From: a bacterium YEK0313
Lineage (GTDB): Bacteria > Pseudomonadota > Alphaproteobacteria > Rhizobiales > Phreatobacteraceae
Length of the DNA: 64,000 nt
NCBI GenBank assembly: GCA_000751295.2
Contig: CCMO02000001.1
Coordinates: 2,529,501 to 2,593,500 of the forward strand
Reading direction: 5' to 3'
Below, piece by piece: positions 56,667-64,000 of this stretch (positions within the stretch are counted from its first letter, which is position 1; each line of letters begins with the position of its first letter). The position numbers were made by a program, and so were the translations under genes. The notes beneath the pieces are model-generated. The model did not search any database. It was not told the DNA's origin and saw nothing but the letters and a program-made list of their open reading frames with translations.

Positions 56667-58909
56667 CCGAGCTCGCCGGCTACGACCTGGTCACCGAAAT
56701 CCGCGCCGGTCTGGTGGCGGATATGCTCGAAGCCAATCTCGACATTCCCGGTCGCGGCCGGGTCGTCACCCCGTTCATGCACACGATGGTCCATGCGGAC
56801 AATGGCCAGACCTTCAGCCTGCAGATCATCGTCACGGCATTGGATGTCGATCTGCGGACGAACCAGCCGATCGCCGTCGAGATCCGGTTCGCCGATTCCG
56901 ACGTCTCGACAGAGGGGATCCGCGTCTCGCCGCTCGACGGTACGGTGCGGGCGACTTTCGATCACCGCATCGAGGTGGGCGGAGGCACCGCCGTCCTTGT
57001 TCTGCGCGCGCGCCCCGAAAGCGCGGACGTCGCCTTCAGCGACGTGGCGAAAGGCGCGATCCGCAACGCGCTTGCCGGCACCGGCATGGACGCCGTCCGC
57101 TTCGAGGATACCGCCGATGCGGCCCTTCGCGGACTCGCAATGCTCGTCGGCGAGTTCAGGCTCGACCTCGGCATACCCGTAACGCCCGGCGTCGACGGCA
57201 GCATCATGCCGCGCACGGCCTATGCGGGGCTGGAGGTGTTTCCCTTCGGCGGAGCCGATCGTGCCGAACAGGCCATGGTGCTGGCTGGATTTCTGTTTGC
57301 CGGCAATGTCGGCAAGGGGCGCCCGCGGACGAAGTCCAGGCTCGCCCTGCCCATCGACCAGACGATAGCGGTGACGCTGTCGCCGCAGGCGTTCCGCCGT
57401 TTCTGCTTCTGCCAGAGCCTGATGGAAGGGCTGATGCCATCGTCCGTTACGATCGGCGGGATACGCATCCAGCGTGATCAGGCCTATCTCGACGGGCGTT
57501 GGGACCGGTTGCCCTCCATCTGCGCCGGGGCGAACGAATTCGAGGTGCAGGACGGACTGCGGCTGACGCGGGTGGCCGACGCGCTGGGCGAGGGCCAGGT
57601 GATCCTCGACCTGGACTTCTACACGACCGGCTTCTGCTACAAGGCCTCCGGCTCGGTCCGCGCCTATCTCACCTTCGACATACGCGACAACCAGTTGGTG
57701 CCGTCGGCCAGGAACGACGAACCGGACGTCGATGTCAGCATTCCCTGGTACTGCTGGGTCGCCGCCTGGGTGGTAGGCAAGATCTATGCTGTCGCCGCGC
57801 TCGGCATTGCCAATGCGGTGGCGACGCTCGCGGCCGACGGCATCGCCAATGGTCTCGTGAAGTCCGCGCTGGCCGAGAATCTCTCCGCGATGAATGCCGG
57901 GTCTGCGGCGACGGGCCAGCTTGCCGTCACCTTCGAGCGCAGCGAGATCAAGCTGGACAGGTTCACGTTGAGCGGTAATGCCACCGTCAACATGACCGGG
58001 CGCCGCGGGCATCGTTCGATCCGGCTCGAGGGCGGCGAAGGCACCCGGCAACTGGTGAGCGTGGAGATCGGCGAATGGACGACCAGGATCCCCTGCGACG
58101 TCAAAATGGGGACCTTTCCGTACACCATTTCGCGCCTGGTCATCCCCTTCGAATACCGGGTCGTCACGTCCATGCTGCCGGCGCTGCGCTGCCAGTTCGT
58201 GCTGGGCATCCATACCGCGTCGGGCTACCGCGAGGTCGTGCTCGATCCCAAGGCGACCGCGGTGACGGTCGACAATGCGCTCGTCGAATTTCCGCAGCCG
58301 CTCGAGACCGGCGGCACCAAGATGGCGAAGGCGGTGCGGATCGAATATGCAATCGAGGGGCAGACGTTAAGCTTCCGGAACCGGCCGGAAGACGGCAACT
58401 ATACGATCGAACTGCACGTTCGCGATTTCCGTGACTACCTCGGGCGGCCGGTCGACGTGCGCCTGAGCGAGCTGCTGGCCTTTGCCTATGTCGACGGCCA
58501 TTCGCTGTCGGTGGGAGGACTGTACGATTCCCTGGTGAAGATGTGCATCCTCAAGAAGCTGGAGAAGGCGAAGGTCGACCGCGATTTTCGCGAGGGCATG
58601 ATCACCCGGCAGGACATCGTCAATCCCGTCATCACCGGCGATCCGGGTCCCGACATCCGCGACCTGTTCGAGCAGATTGCGTTTTCCGGCATGAAGCAGA
58701 GCGAGATGATGCCGCTTCTGGCCCAGTTGGGCGCGCTTGGCGGCGGCGCGGCAGCGCGCGCGCCGAATGTCCGCCAGCTGCAGGGACCATCGGTTCAAGG
58801 CCGGGTGGCGGCGATCCGACAGCAGGCCGCGGAGGATATTGCCGAGGCGATCAGGTCCTTGGGGTCCGGCGGCGGCCGGTACCGGACATTGCGGCGGAAC
58901 GATTTCTGA
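56663..58909 (+). CDS. Large protein of unknown function, possibly TULIP/P47-like
   Basis: A 748-residue protein without a signal peptide. It starts LAGYDLVTEIRAGLVADMLE then ANLDIP, and continues with alternating strands (FSLQIIVTALDVDLRTNQPI). This head resembles the 'GYDxVYxIs...vN..L' start of bacterial TULIP/P47-like lipid-binding proteins, but the match is only by eye. Around residues 360-400 there is a hydrophobic stretch (WVAAWVVGKIYAVAALGIAN, then AVATLAADGIANGL). Beta-rich segments follow, then a helical C-terminal ~130 residues with FEQIAFSGMKQSEMMPLLAQ and RQQAAEDIAEAIRSLGSGGG. It is coupled to a 105-residue protein. No enzymatic motif is visible. Confidence 0.65.
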   Translation: MTELAGYDLVTEIRAGLVADMLEANLDIPGRGRVVTPFMHTMVHADNGQTFSLQIIVTALDVDLRTNQPIAVEIRFADSDVSTEGIRVSPLDGTVRATFDHRIEVGGGTAVLVLRARPESADVAFSDVAKGAIRNALAGTGMDAVRFEDTADAALRGLAMLVGEFRLDLGIPVTPGVDGSIMPRTAYAGLEVFPFGGADRAEQAMVLAGFLFAGNVGKGRPRTKSRLALPIDQTIAVTLSPQAFRRFCFCQSLMEGLMPSSVTIGGIRIQRDQAYLDGRWDRLPSICAGANEFEVQDGLRLTRVADALGEGQVILDLDFYTTGFCYKASGSVRAYLTFDIRDNQLVPSARNDEPDVDVSIPWYCWVAAWVVGKIYAVAALGIANAVATLAADGIANGLVKSALAENLSAMNAGSAATGQLAVTFERSEIKLDRFTLSGNATVNMTGRRGHRSIRLEGGEGTRQLVSVEIGEWTTRIPCDVKMGTFPYTISRLVIPFEYRVVTSMLPALRCQFVLGIHTASGYREVVLDPKATAVTVDNALVEFPQPLETGGTKMAKAVRIEYAIEGQTLSFRNRPEDGNYTIELHVRDFRDYLGRPVDVRLSELLAFAYVDGHSLSVGGLYDSLVKMCILKKLEKAKVDRDFREGMITRQDIVNPVITGDPGPDIRDLFEQIAFSGMKQSEMMPLLAQLGALGGGAAARAPNVRQLQGPSVQGRVAAIRQQAAEDIAEAIRSLGSGGGRYRTLRRNDF

Positions 58910-58977
58910 CTGCCCTTGGCGCCACCGGCGCGCAACGCGTCGCAGGCCCGCTTCGAAAGGCCGCCGGCCCCGGCCCC

Positions 58978-59000
58978 TCCCGCCGGCCGGACCGGCGGGA
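58978..59000. terminator. Perfect hairpin between convergent genes
   Basis: TCCCGCCGG (58978-58986) and CCGGCGGGA (58992-59000) pair perfectly around CCGGA, between the stop of the 748-residue protein gene and the stop of the glutamate dehydrogenase gene. No T run is present on either side; a two-way barrier is possible. Confidence 0.5.
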
Positions 59001-59011
59001 GATGCCTGTGC

Positions 59012-60274
59012 TCAGCTCGTGAAGAACTGCTGGGTCCCGTGCGCCTGGATGGCGTTGGCGAGCCGCGAGAGCGCATGGACATAGGCCGCGCTGCGCAGCG
59101 AAATGCCGCGATCCCGGGCAATGGCCCAGACCGCCGCGCCCTCGCGTTCCATCATGGACTTGAGGCGCTCGTGCACCTCCTCGACCGGCCAGTAGAAGCC
59201 CTGCCGGTTCTGCACCCATTCGAAATAGGAGACGGTGACGCCGCCGGCATTGGCGAGAATGTCGGGCAGGACCACGACCTTCTTCTGCTCCAGGATCGCA
59301 TCGGCTTCCGGCGTGATCGGCCCGTTGGCAAGCTCGAGCACGACGCGCGCCTTCACCCGGTCGGCATTGCGCGCGTGGATCATGTCTTCGAGCGCCGCCG
59401 GGACCAGAATGTCGCAGTCGACCGCAATGAGGTCGTCGGCGGCGAGGGGGGTGATTCCGTTCGTGCCGGCGAGTTCGACGAGGCTGCCCCGGCTCTTGGC
59501 CGCGAGCAGGGCCTCGACGTCGAGGCCGTCCGCGCGCTGGATCGCGCCCCTGGAGTCGCTCGCCGCGACGATCCTGTAGCCGTCGGCCGCCAGCAGGCGC
59601 GCAATATGCTGGCCGGCATTGCCGAAGCCCTGGACGGCGACGCGCGCGCCTGGTTTCAGGCCGAGCTGATCGGCGAGGCGCCGGACGAGATAGTAGCCGC
59701 CGCGGGCGGTGGCATCGTCGCGGCCGAGCGAGCCGCCGAGCGAGATCGGCTTGCCGGTGATCACGGCTGGGGCGGACTCGCCGACGATCGAGGCATATTC
59801 ATCGGCCATCCAGCCCATGATCATCGAATTGGTATAGACGTCGGGCGCCGGAATATCGCGATCCGGGCCGATGATCTTGGCGAAGGCCTGGATATAGGCG
59901 CGCGACAGGCGCTCCAGCTCGGCTTTCGACAGCGCATGCGAATCGACGCGCACCGCGCCCTTGCCGCCGCCATAGGGCAGGTTCATCACCGCGCATTTGA
60001 AGGTCATCCAGAAGGCGAGGGTCTCGACCTCCTCGGCGGTCGATTCCGGATGGAAACGGATGCCGCCCTTGGTGGGCCCGCGCGTGTCGTCATAGCGGCA
60101 GCGCCAGGCCATGAACGATTTGCGCGAACCGTCGTCCATGCGGATCATGAGGCGGACCTTGGTCGTCTCGCGCGGATATTTCAGCTTTTCCAGCACGTCG
60201 GGATCGAGAGCGACATGGGCTGCGGCTTCATCGAGGCGCAGGAGCGCCTGGTCGAGCATGGAAATGGCCTGCAA
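59012..60274 (-). CDS. Glutamate dehydrogenase family protein (Glu/Leu/Phe/Val dehydrogenase)
   Basis: A 420-residue enzyme. GPTKGGIRFHPESTAEEVET and MNLPYGGGKGAVRVD form the substrate site with catalytic Lys; PAPDVYTNSMIMGWMADEY and TGKPISLGGSLGRDDATARG are conserved; VAVQGFGNAGQHIARLLAAD is the NAD(P)-binding motif. It interconverts glutamate with 2-oxoglutarate and ammonia. Length (about 420) and GGS-LGR pattern fit the hexameric small type, likely NAD-linked. It is a single gene ending against the unknown unit. Confidence 0.92.
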   Translation of the reverse strand: MQAISMLDQALLRLDEAAAHVALDPDVLEKLKYPRETTKVRLMIRMDDGSRKSFMAWRCRYDDTRGPTKGGIRFHPESTAEEVETLAFWMTFKCAVMNLPYGGGKGAVRVDSHALSKAELERLSRAYIQAFAKIIGPDRDIPAPDVYTNSMIMGWMADEYASIVGESAPAVITGKPISLGGSLGRDDATARGGYYLVRRLADQLGLKPGARVAVQGFGNAGQHIARLLAADGYRIVAASDSRGAIQRADGLDVEALLAAKSRGSLVELAGTNGITPLAADDLIAVDCDILVPAALEDMIHARNADRVKARVVLELANGPITPEADAILEQKKVVVLPDILANAGGVTVSYFEWVQNRQGFYWPVEEVHERLKSMMEREGAAVWAIARDRGISLRSAAYVHALSRLANAIQAHGTQQFFTS

Positions 60275-60457
60275 TTAATCTCACTCCTCGCGGGAAGGGC
60301 GCCTGCGGCCGGGCGGCGGTCTGGAAGCCCGCCGTCGCGTTCGACTGTCAGGTCGGTGAAGCGCCTATGTGCCGGAAACCGGTCGCCGGAGGCAAGCGGC
60401 CGGCCTCGTCCATTGGTCGGAGGGGTGGACGGCCGCGGTGACGCCCGGGCTGGGCGC

Positions 60458-62050
60458 TCAGACGTCGACGCCGTCCTTCATCAGCTTGTAGGTAATGCTG
60501 TCGGTCAGCGCCTGGAAGCTCGCGTCGATGATGTTGGCGGAGACGCCGACCGTGGTCCAGGTGTCGCCCTGGCCGTCCTTGCTTTCAATAAGCACGCGGG
60601 TGATGGCGCCGGTGCCGCCGTTGAGGATGCGGACGCGGAAGTCGACGAGCTCGAGATCCGCGATGAAGCGCTGGTACTTGCCGAGATCCTTGCGCAGCGC
60701 CGCGTCGAGCGCGTTGATCGGGCCGTTGCCCTCGGCCGCCGAGATCAGTTCCTCGTCGCCGACCTTCACCTTCACGGTGGCTTCGGAGAAGGAGACGAGG
60801 TCGCCGAGAGCGTTCCAGCGCCGCTCGACATTCACCTTGAAGCGCTCGACCTCGAAGAAGACGGGCACTTCGCCCAGCATGCGCTTCGCGAGCAGGAAGA
60901 ACGAAGCGTCCGCGCCCTCATAGGTATAGCCGAGGCTTTCCTGCTCCTTGATCGCCTCCAGGATACGTACCACACGCGGGTCGTCCTTCTCGACGGTCAG
61001 GCCGACGCGTTCGAGCTCGGCCAGCACGTTGGACTTGCCGGCCTGCTCGGAGACCAGCACGTGGCGGCGATTGCCGACGCTGGCCGGCGGCACGTGCTCG
61101 TAGGTTTCCGGCTCTTTCAGCACGGCGGAGGCGTGGATGCCCGCCTTGGTGGCGAAGGCGGAGGCGCCGACATAGGGCGCATGCCGGTTGGGCGAGCGGT
61201 TGAGCAGCTCGTCCAGCTTGCGCGAGAGCGTCGTCAGTTCAGCCAGCGCCGCCGGGCTGACGCCGGTCTCGAAGCGCTCCGCATAGGCCTTCTTCAGCAT
61301 GAGGGTCGGGATGATCGAGGCGAGATTGGCATTGCCGCAGCGCTCGCCGAGCCCGTTCATCGTGCCCTGGATCTGGCGGCAGCCGGCCCGCACGGCGGCG
61401 AGCGAGTTCGCCACCGCCTGTTCGGTGTCGTTATGGGCGTGAATGCCGAGATGGTCGCCCGGCACATGCCGGGTCACCGCCGTGACGATGTCGTAGACCT
61501 CCTCCGGCAGGGTGCCGCCATTGGTGTCGCACAGCACCACCCAGCGCGCGCCGGTCTCGTAGGCCGCGCGGGCGCAGGCCAGGGCATAGTCGGGATTGGC
61601 CTTGTAGCCGTCGAAGAAATGCTCGCAGTCGAGCATGACCTCGAAGCCGCGCGCCTTGGCCGCCGCGACCGATTCCCGGATGCCGTCGAGATTGTCCTCG
61701 AGCGTCGAGCCGAGCGCGACATGGACATGGTAGTCCCAGGCCTTGGCAACGAAGCAGATGGCATCGGCGCGCGCGTCGAGCAGCGCCGCGACGCCTGGAT
61801 CGTTGGCGACCGAGCGGCCGGCGCGCTTGGTCATGCCGAAGGCGGTGAAGCCGGCTTTGACATTACGCTTTTCCGAGAACAGCGCGGTATCGGTCGGATT
61901 GGCGCCGGGATAGCCGCCCTCGATATAGTCGACGCCGAGGGCGTCGAGCAGGGCGGCGATCTTCAGCTTGTCGTCCAGGGTGAAGTCGACGCCGGTGGTC
62001 TGGGCGCCGTCGCGTAGGGTGGTGTCGAAAAGATAGAGGCGTTCGCTCAT
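60458..62050 (-). CDS. cimA: Citramalate synthase
   Basis: A 530-residue member of the alpha-isopropylmalate/citramalate synthase family: LYLFDTTLRDGAQTTGVDFT at the start (the family has LRDGxQ), YIEGGYPGANPTDTALF, GIHAHNDTEQAVANSLAAVR and GTMNGLGERCGNANLASIIP with the metal-binding histidines, and a regulatory C-terminal domain. TTG in DGAQTTGVDFT is typical of CimA rather than LeuA. It condenses acetyl-CoA and pyruvate to citramalate for isoleucine. ATG 62050 is chosen; the further upstream frame is Arg/Pro-rich. Confidence 0.9.
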   Translation of the reverse strand: MSERLYLFDTTLRDGAQTTGVDFTLDDKLKIAALLDALGVDYIEGGYPGANPTDTALFSEKRNVKAGFTAFGMTKRAGRSVANDPGVAALLDARADAICFVAKAWDYHVHVALGSTLEDNLDGIRESVAAAKARGFEVMLDCEHFFDGYKANPDYALACARAAYETGARWVVLCDTNGGTLPEEVYDIVTAVTRHVPGDHLGIHAHNDTEQAVANSLAAVRAGCRQIQGTMNGLGERCGNANLASIIPTLMLKKAYAERFETGVSPAALAELTTLSRKLDELLNRSPNRHAPYVGASAFATKAGIHASAVLKEPETYEHVPPASVGNRRHVLVSEQAGKSNVLAELERVGLTVEKDDPRVVRILEAIKEQESLGYTYEGADASFFLLAKRMLGEVPVFFEVERFKVNVERRWNALGDLVSFSEATVKVKVGDEELISAAEGNGPINALDAALRKDLGKYQRFIADLELVDFRVRILNGGTGAITRVLIESKDGQGDTWTTVGVSANIIDASFQALTDSITYKLMKDGVDV

Positions 62051-62186
62051 CGGGCGGTCTCGCGGAGGGCGTCCGGTCGGGCTCACGGGCCGCGTGCCGG
62101 ATCGCTTGAGGGCAGGGAATCGGGGGGCCGGTTCGCACGGCCGGCGGAACGGTTCTGGGGCCGGCCGCCGGCGGGAGGCGACGCGC

Positions 62187-63566
62187 TCAGCGCGCCACCT
62201 CCCAGGTGGTAATCGGCTCGCCCGTCGCCTTGTCCTTGCCGTCCTTCAGTTGAATGCCGAGCGCGGCGAGCTCGTCGCGCAGCCGGTCGGACAAGGCAAA
62301 GTCCCTGGCCTTGCGCGCGGCGAGGCGGGCGGCGACCAGGGTCTCGACCTTTGCCGTGTCGACGGCATCGAGCGCTGTGGCGCCGGCGAGCTCTCCGGCG
62401 CGTGCCGGATCGAAGCCCATCAGGCGGAGGGCCGCGGCAAGGCCGGGGGCATCTCCCGCCTTGTCCAGCGCATGCAGCTCGGCGATCGCCTTGGCCGTGT
62501 TGAGATCGTCGGACAGAGCCTCGAGGACCGGCGCGGGAACCGGGCCCGGCATGATCCCGTCGATAGTCCGGTACCAGCCTTCCAGCGCCTTCCAGCTCTC
62601 CTCCATCGCCTTCACCGTCCAGTCGATGGGCTGGCGGTAATGGCCCTTGAGCATGGTCAGGCGCAGCACTTCGCCCGGCCAGGCCTTGCCCTGCCAGCCG
62701 TCGAGCAGTTCCTGGATGGTGACGAAATTGCCGAGGCTCTTCGACATCTTGTCGCCTTCCACCTGCAGGAAGCCGTTGTGCATCCAGACATTGGCCATGA
62801 CCTGATGGCCGAAGGCGCAGGTCGTCTGCGCCACCTCGTTCTCGTGATGCGGGAAGACGAGGTCGATGCCGCCGCCATGGATGTCGAAGACCTCGCCGAG
62901 ATGCTTCCAGCTCATCGCCGAGCACTCGATGTGCCAGCCCGGCCGGCCCGGCTCGGCAATGCCGCAGGGGCTCGGCCAGCCCGGCTCGTGCGCCTCGCGC
63001 GACGGCTTCCAGAGCACGAAGTCCATTTCCGAGCGCTTATAGGGGGCGACGTCGACGCGCGCGCCGGCGATCATGTCGTCGAGCGGCCGCTTCGACAGCT
63101 TGCCGTAGTCGGGCATCGAGGGCACCGAGAACAGCACATGGCCCTCGGCGACATAGGCGTGGCCGGCGGCCACGAGGCGCTCGCACAGCGCCTTCATCTC
63201 CTCGATATGGTCGGTCGCGCGCGGCTCGACGGTCGGCCGCAAGGCGCCCAGCGCGTCGATCGCCCGGTGGAACCGGGCGGTGGTCTCCTCCGTCAGCTGG
63301 CGGATGGTGATGCCGCGCTCGTGGGCGCGCTTGTTGATCTTGTCGTCGAGGTCGGTGATGTTGCGCGCATAGGTGACGTGGGTCTCGCCATAGATCGCGC
63401 GCAGCAGCCGGAACAGGAGATCGAAGACGATCACCGGCCGGGCATTGCCGATATGGGCATCGTCATAGACGGTCGGGCCGCAGACATAGATGCGCACGTT
63501 GTCCGGATCGATCGGACGGAACGTGTCCTTCGACCGGGTCAGCGTGTTGTAGAGCCTGATCGTCAT
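62187..63566 (-). CDS. cysS: Cysteinyl-tRNA synthetase
   Basis: A 459-residue class I synthetase. YVCGPTVYDDAHIGNARPVI has the zinc Cys29 and the HIGN form of the HIGH motif; GWHIECSAMSWKHLG and HHENEVAQTTCAFG give the other zinc ligands; GDKMSKSLGNFVTI is the KMSKS motif. It charges tRNA-Cys. The ATG at 63566 has GAGG six bases upstream; ATG 63572 is an alternative. A MazF-like gene follows on the same strand upstream. Confidence 0.96.
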   Translation of the reverse strand: MTIRLYNTLTRSKDTFRPIDPDNVRIYVCGPTVYDDAHIGNARPVIVFDLLFRLLRAIYGETHVTYARNITDLDDKINKRAHERGITIRQLTEETTARFHRAIDALGALRPTVEPRATDHIEEMKALCERLVAAGHAYVAEGHVLFSVPSMPDYGKLSKRPLDDMIAGARVDVAPYKRSEMDFVLWKPSREAHEPGWPSPCGIAEPGRPGWHIECSAMSWKHLGEVFDIHGGGIDLVFPHHENEVAQTTCAFGHQVMANVWMHNGFLQVEGDKMSKSLGNFVTIQELLDGWQGKAWPGEVLRLTMLKGHYRQPIDWTVKAMEESWKALEGWYRTIDGIMPGPVPAPVLEALSDDLNTAKAIAELHALDKAGDAPGLAAALRLMGFDPARAGELAGATALDAVDTAKVETLVAARLAARKARDFALSDRLRDELAALGIQLKDGKDKATGEPITTWEVAR

Positions 63567-63813
63567 GGCCATCCTCGCACAGCGACAGGCCGAGCGCTCC
63601 GCTGGCCGGGCGTGATCTTTGGCTTCAAGAGGGTGAGGCAAAGAACGTCTGCCGGCCAGCGCTGTCGCTCAGCCGCAAATAATCCCGGAAATGCAAATCA
63701 TCCCCGAGGGGACCGAGAAACCGTTCATGGCGGTGAGATAGCGCAGATGAAGAGCCGGCCGTCAAGCGCGTCGATCGCCGTCGGAGCGCGGAAATGGAGA
63801 GGGCCGCTGCCTC

Positions 63814-64000
63814 TCACTCGAAAAGAGTGACAGCCTTCGCCAGGACCTCATCCATGATGTCCCGCGACAGGGTTTCGACCCGGCGGCCGTTGCGGGCGTT
63901 CAGGTCGAGCACGCGGGGCTGATCGCAGCGCACGACCCCCGTCGTTCTGGTGCCCGAAAGCGGCACCGCAAAGCCGATCCGGCGGGCGAAGTCGCCGCCG
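63814..64000 (-). CDS. MazF/PemK-family toxin, C-terminal part (partial)
   Basis: The last 62 codons of a minus-strand gene whose start lies beyond the window. The visible end reads FAVPLSGTRTTGVVRCDQPR, VLDLNARNGRRVETLS and DIMDEVLAKAVTLFE, closely following the C-terminal pattern of MazF/PemK endoribonucleases (TxGVVRCDQPR, LDLxAR, (V/I)(L/M)xEVLA). Such toxins cut mRNA and are paired with a small antitoxin gene, which would lie upstream, outside the window. A nearby cysS gene makes no functional link. Confidence 0.75.
   Translation of the reverse strand, partial: GGDFARRIGFAVPLSGTRTTGVVRCDQPRVLDLNARNGRRVETLSRDIMDEVLAKAVTLFE

Noticed and set aside
58916..62017. 1033-residue plus-strand frame opposite glutamate dehydrogenase and citramalate synthase
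   Set aside because: The two minus-strand genes are unmistakable family members; the plus frame is a shadow.

Overview
This is a GC-rich bacterial chromosome segment, most likely from an alphaproteobacterium of the Hyphomicrobiales. That placement is inferred from gene content: a DUF2865 protein, an ohrR/ohr pair, AidB-like acyl-CoA dehydrogenase, many Bug-type and amino-acid solute receptors, and a RoxA-like di-haem protein beside a catalase-like gene. No rRNA or unambiguous species marker is present.

Layout. 1-6448 is the tail end of a prophage: virion protein, GNAT-like protein, S74-chaperone protein, transglycosylase, collar protein, tailspike and a small membrane protein. It abuts the 3' end of a tRNA-Val(CAC) gene at 6480-6554, a plausible integration site. 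6651-9963 is an amino-acid receptor/aminotransferase/RpiR-regulator operon. 10396-21960 is a surface-glycan island with lower and mixed GC: two GT32-type glycosyltransferases, three FkbM methyltransferases, a CDP-glucose/CDP-6-deoxyhexose pathway (cytidylyltransferase, 4,6-dehydratase, SDR reductase), a Wzt/Wzm-type ABC exporter and an intact IS481-family insertion sequence with CTAG target duplications.

22316-24270 encodes a Bug receptor with a DapA-family lyase/synthase. 24502-29944 holds a frameshifted DUF2865 gene, a small membrane protein, a protease-inhibitor/SH3 protein with a 54-bp tandem duplication at its 3' end, a RoxA-like di-haem protein and a catalase-family gene broken by one in-frame TAG. 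30147-37871 contains an AraC regulator, an aromatic-type FAD monooxygenase, DUF2783, and a periplasmic molybdenum hydroxylase (large subunit, 2Fe-2S subunit, tri-haem cytochrome). 37886-40696 is a peroxide-stress locus (ohrR divergent from ohr-dipZ). 40771-42222 is a PACE efflux pump divergent from its LysR regulator. 42376-44418 has a VOC protein, HtpX and LemA.

44544-48519 holds a LysR regulator, an AidB-like acyl-CoA dehydrogenase and a frameshifted Bug gene. 48564-52362 has an Atm1-type ABC exporter with a coupled membrane protein, a LOG-family protein and a tiny membrane protein. 52442-55967 is a QseBC/PmrAB-like two-component system flanked by two related PepSY-like secreted proteins, one fused to a BOF (YgiW-type) domain. 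56349-58909 is an unrecognised two-gene unit whose large protein resembles TULIP/P47-type proteins and is the best candidate here for undescribed biology. 59012-63566 carries housekeeping genes (glutamate dehydrogenase, citramalate synthase, CysS), and the window ends inside a MazF/PemK-like toxin gene.

Three separate coding lesions (about 25.66 kb, 29.51 kb and 47.66 kb) deserve read-level checking before being treated as real pseudogenes.
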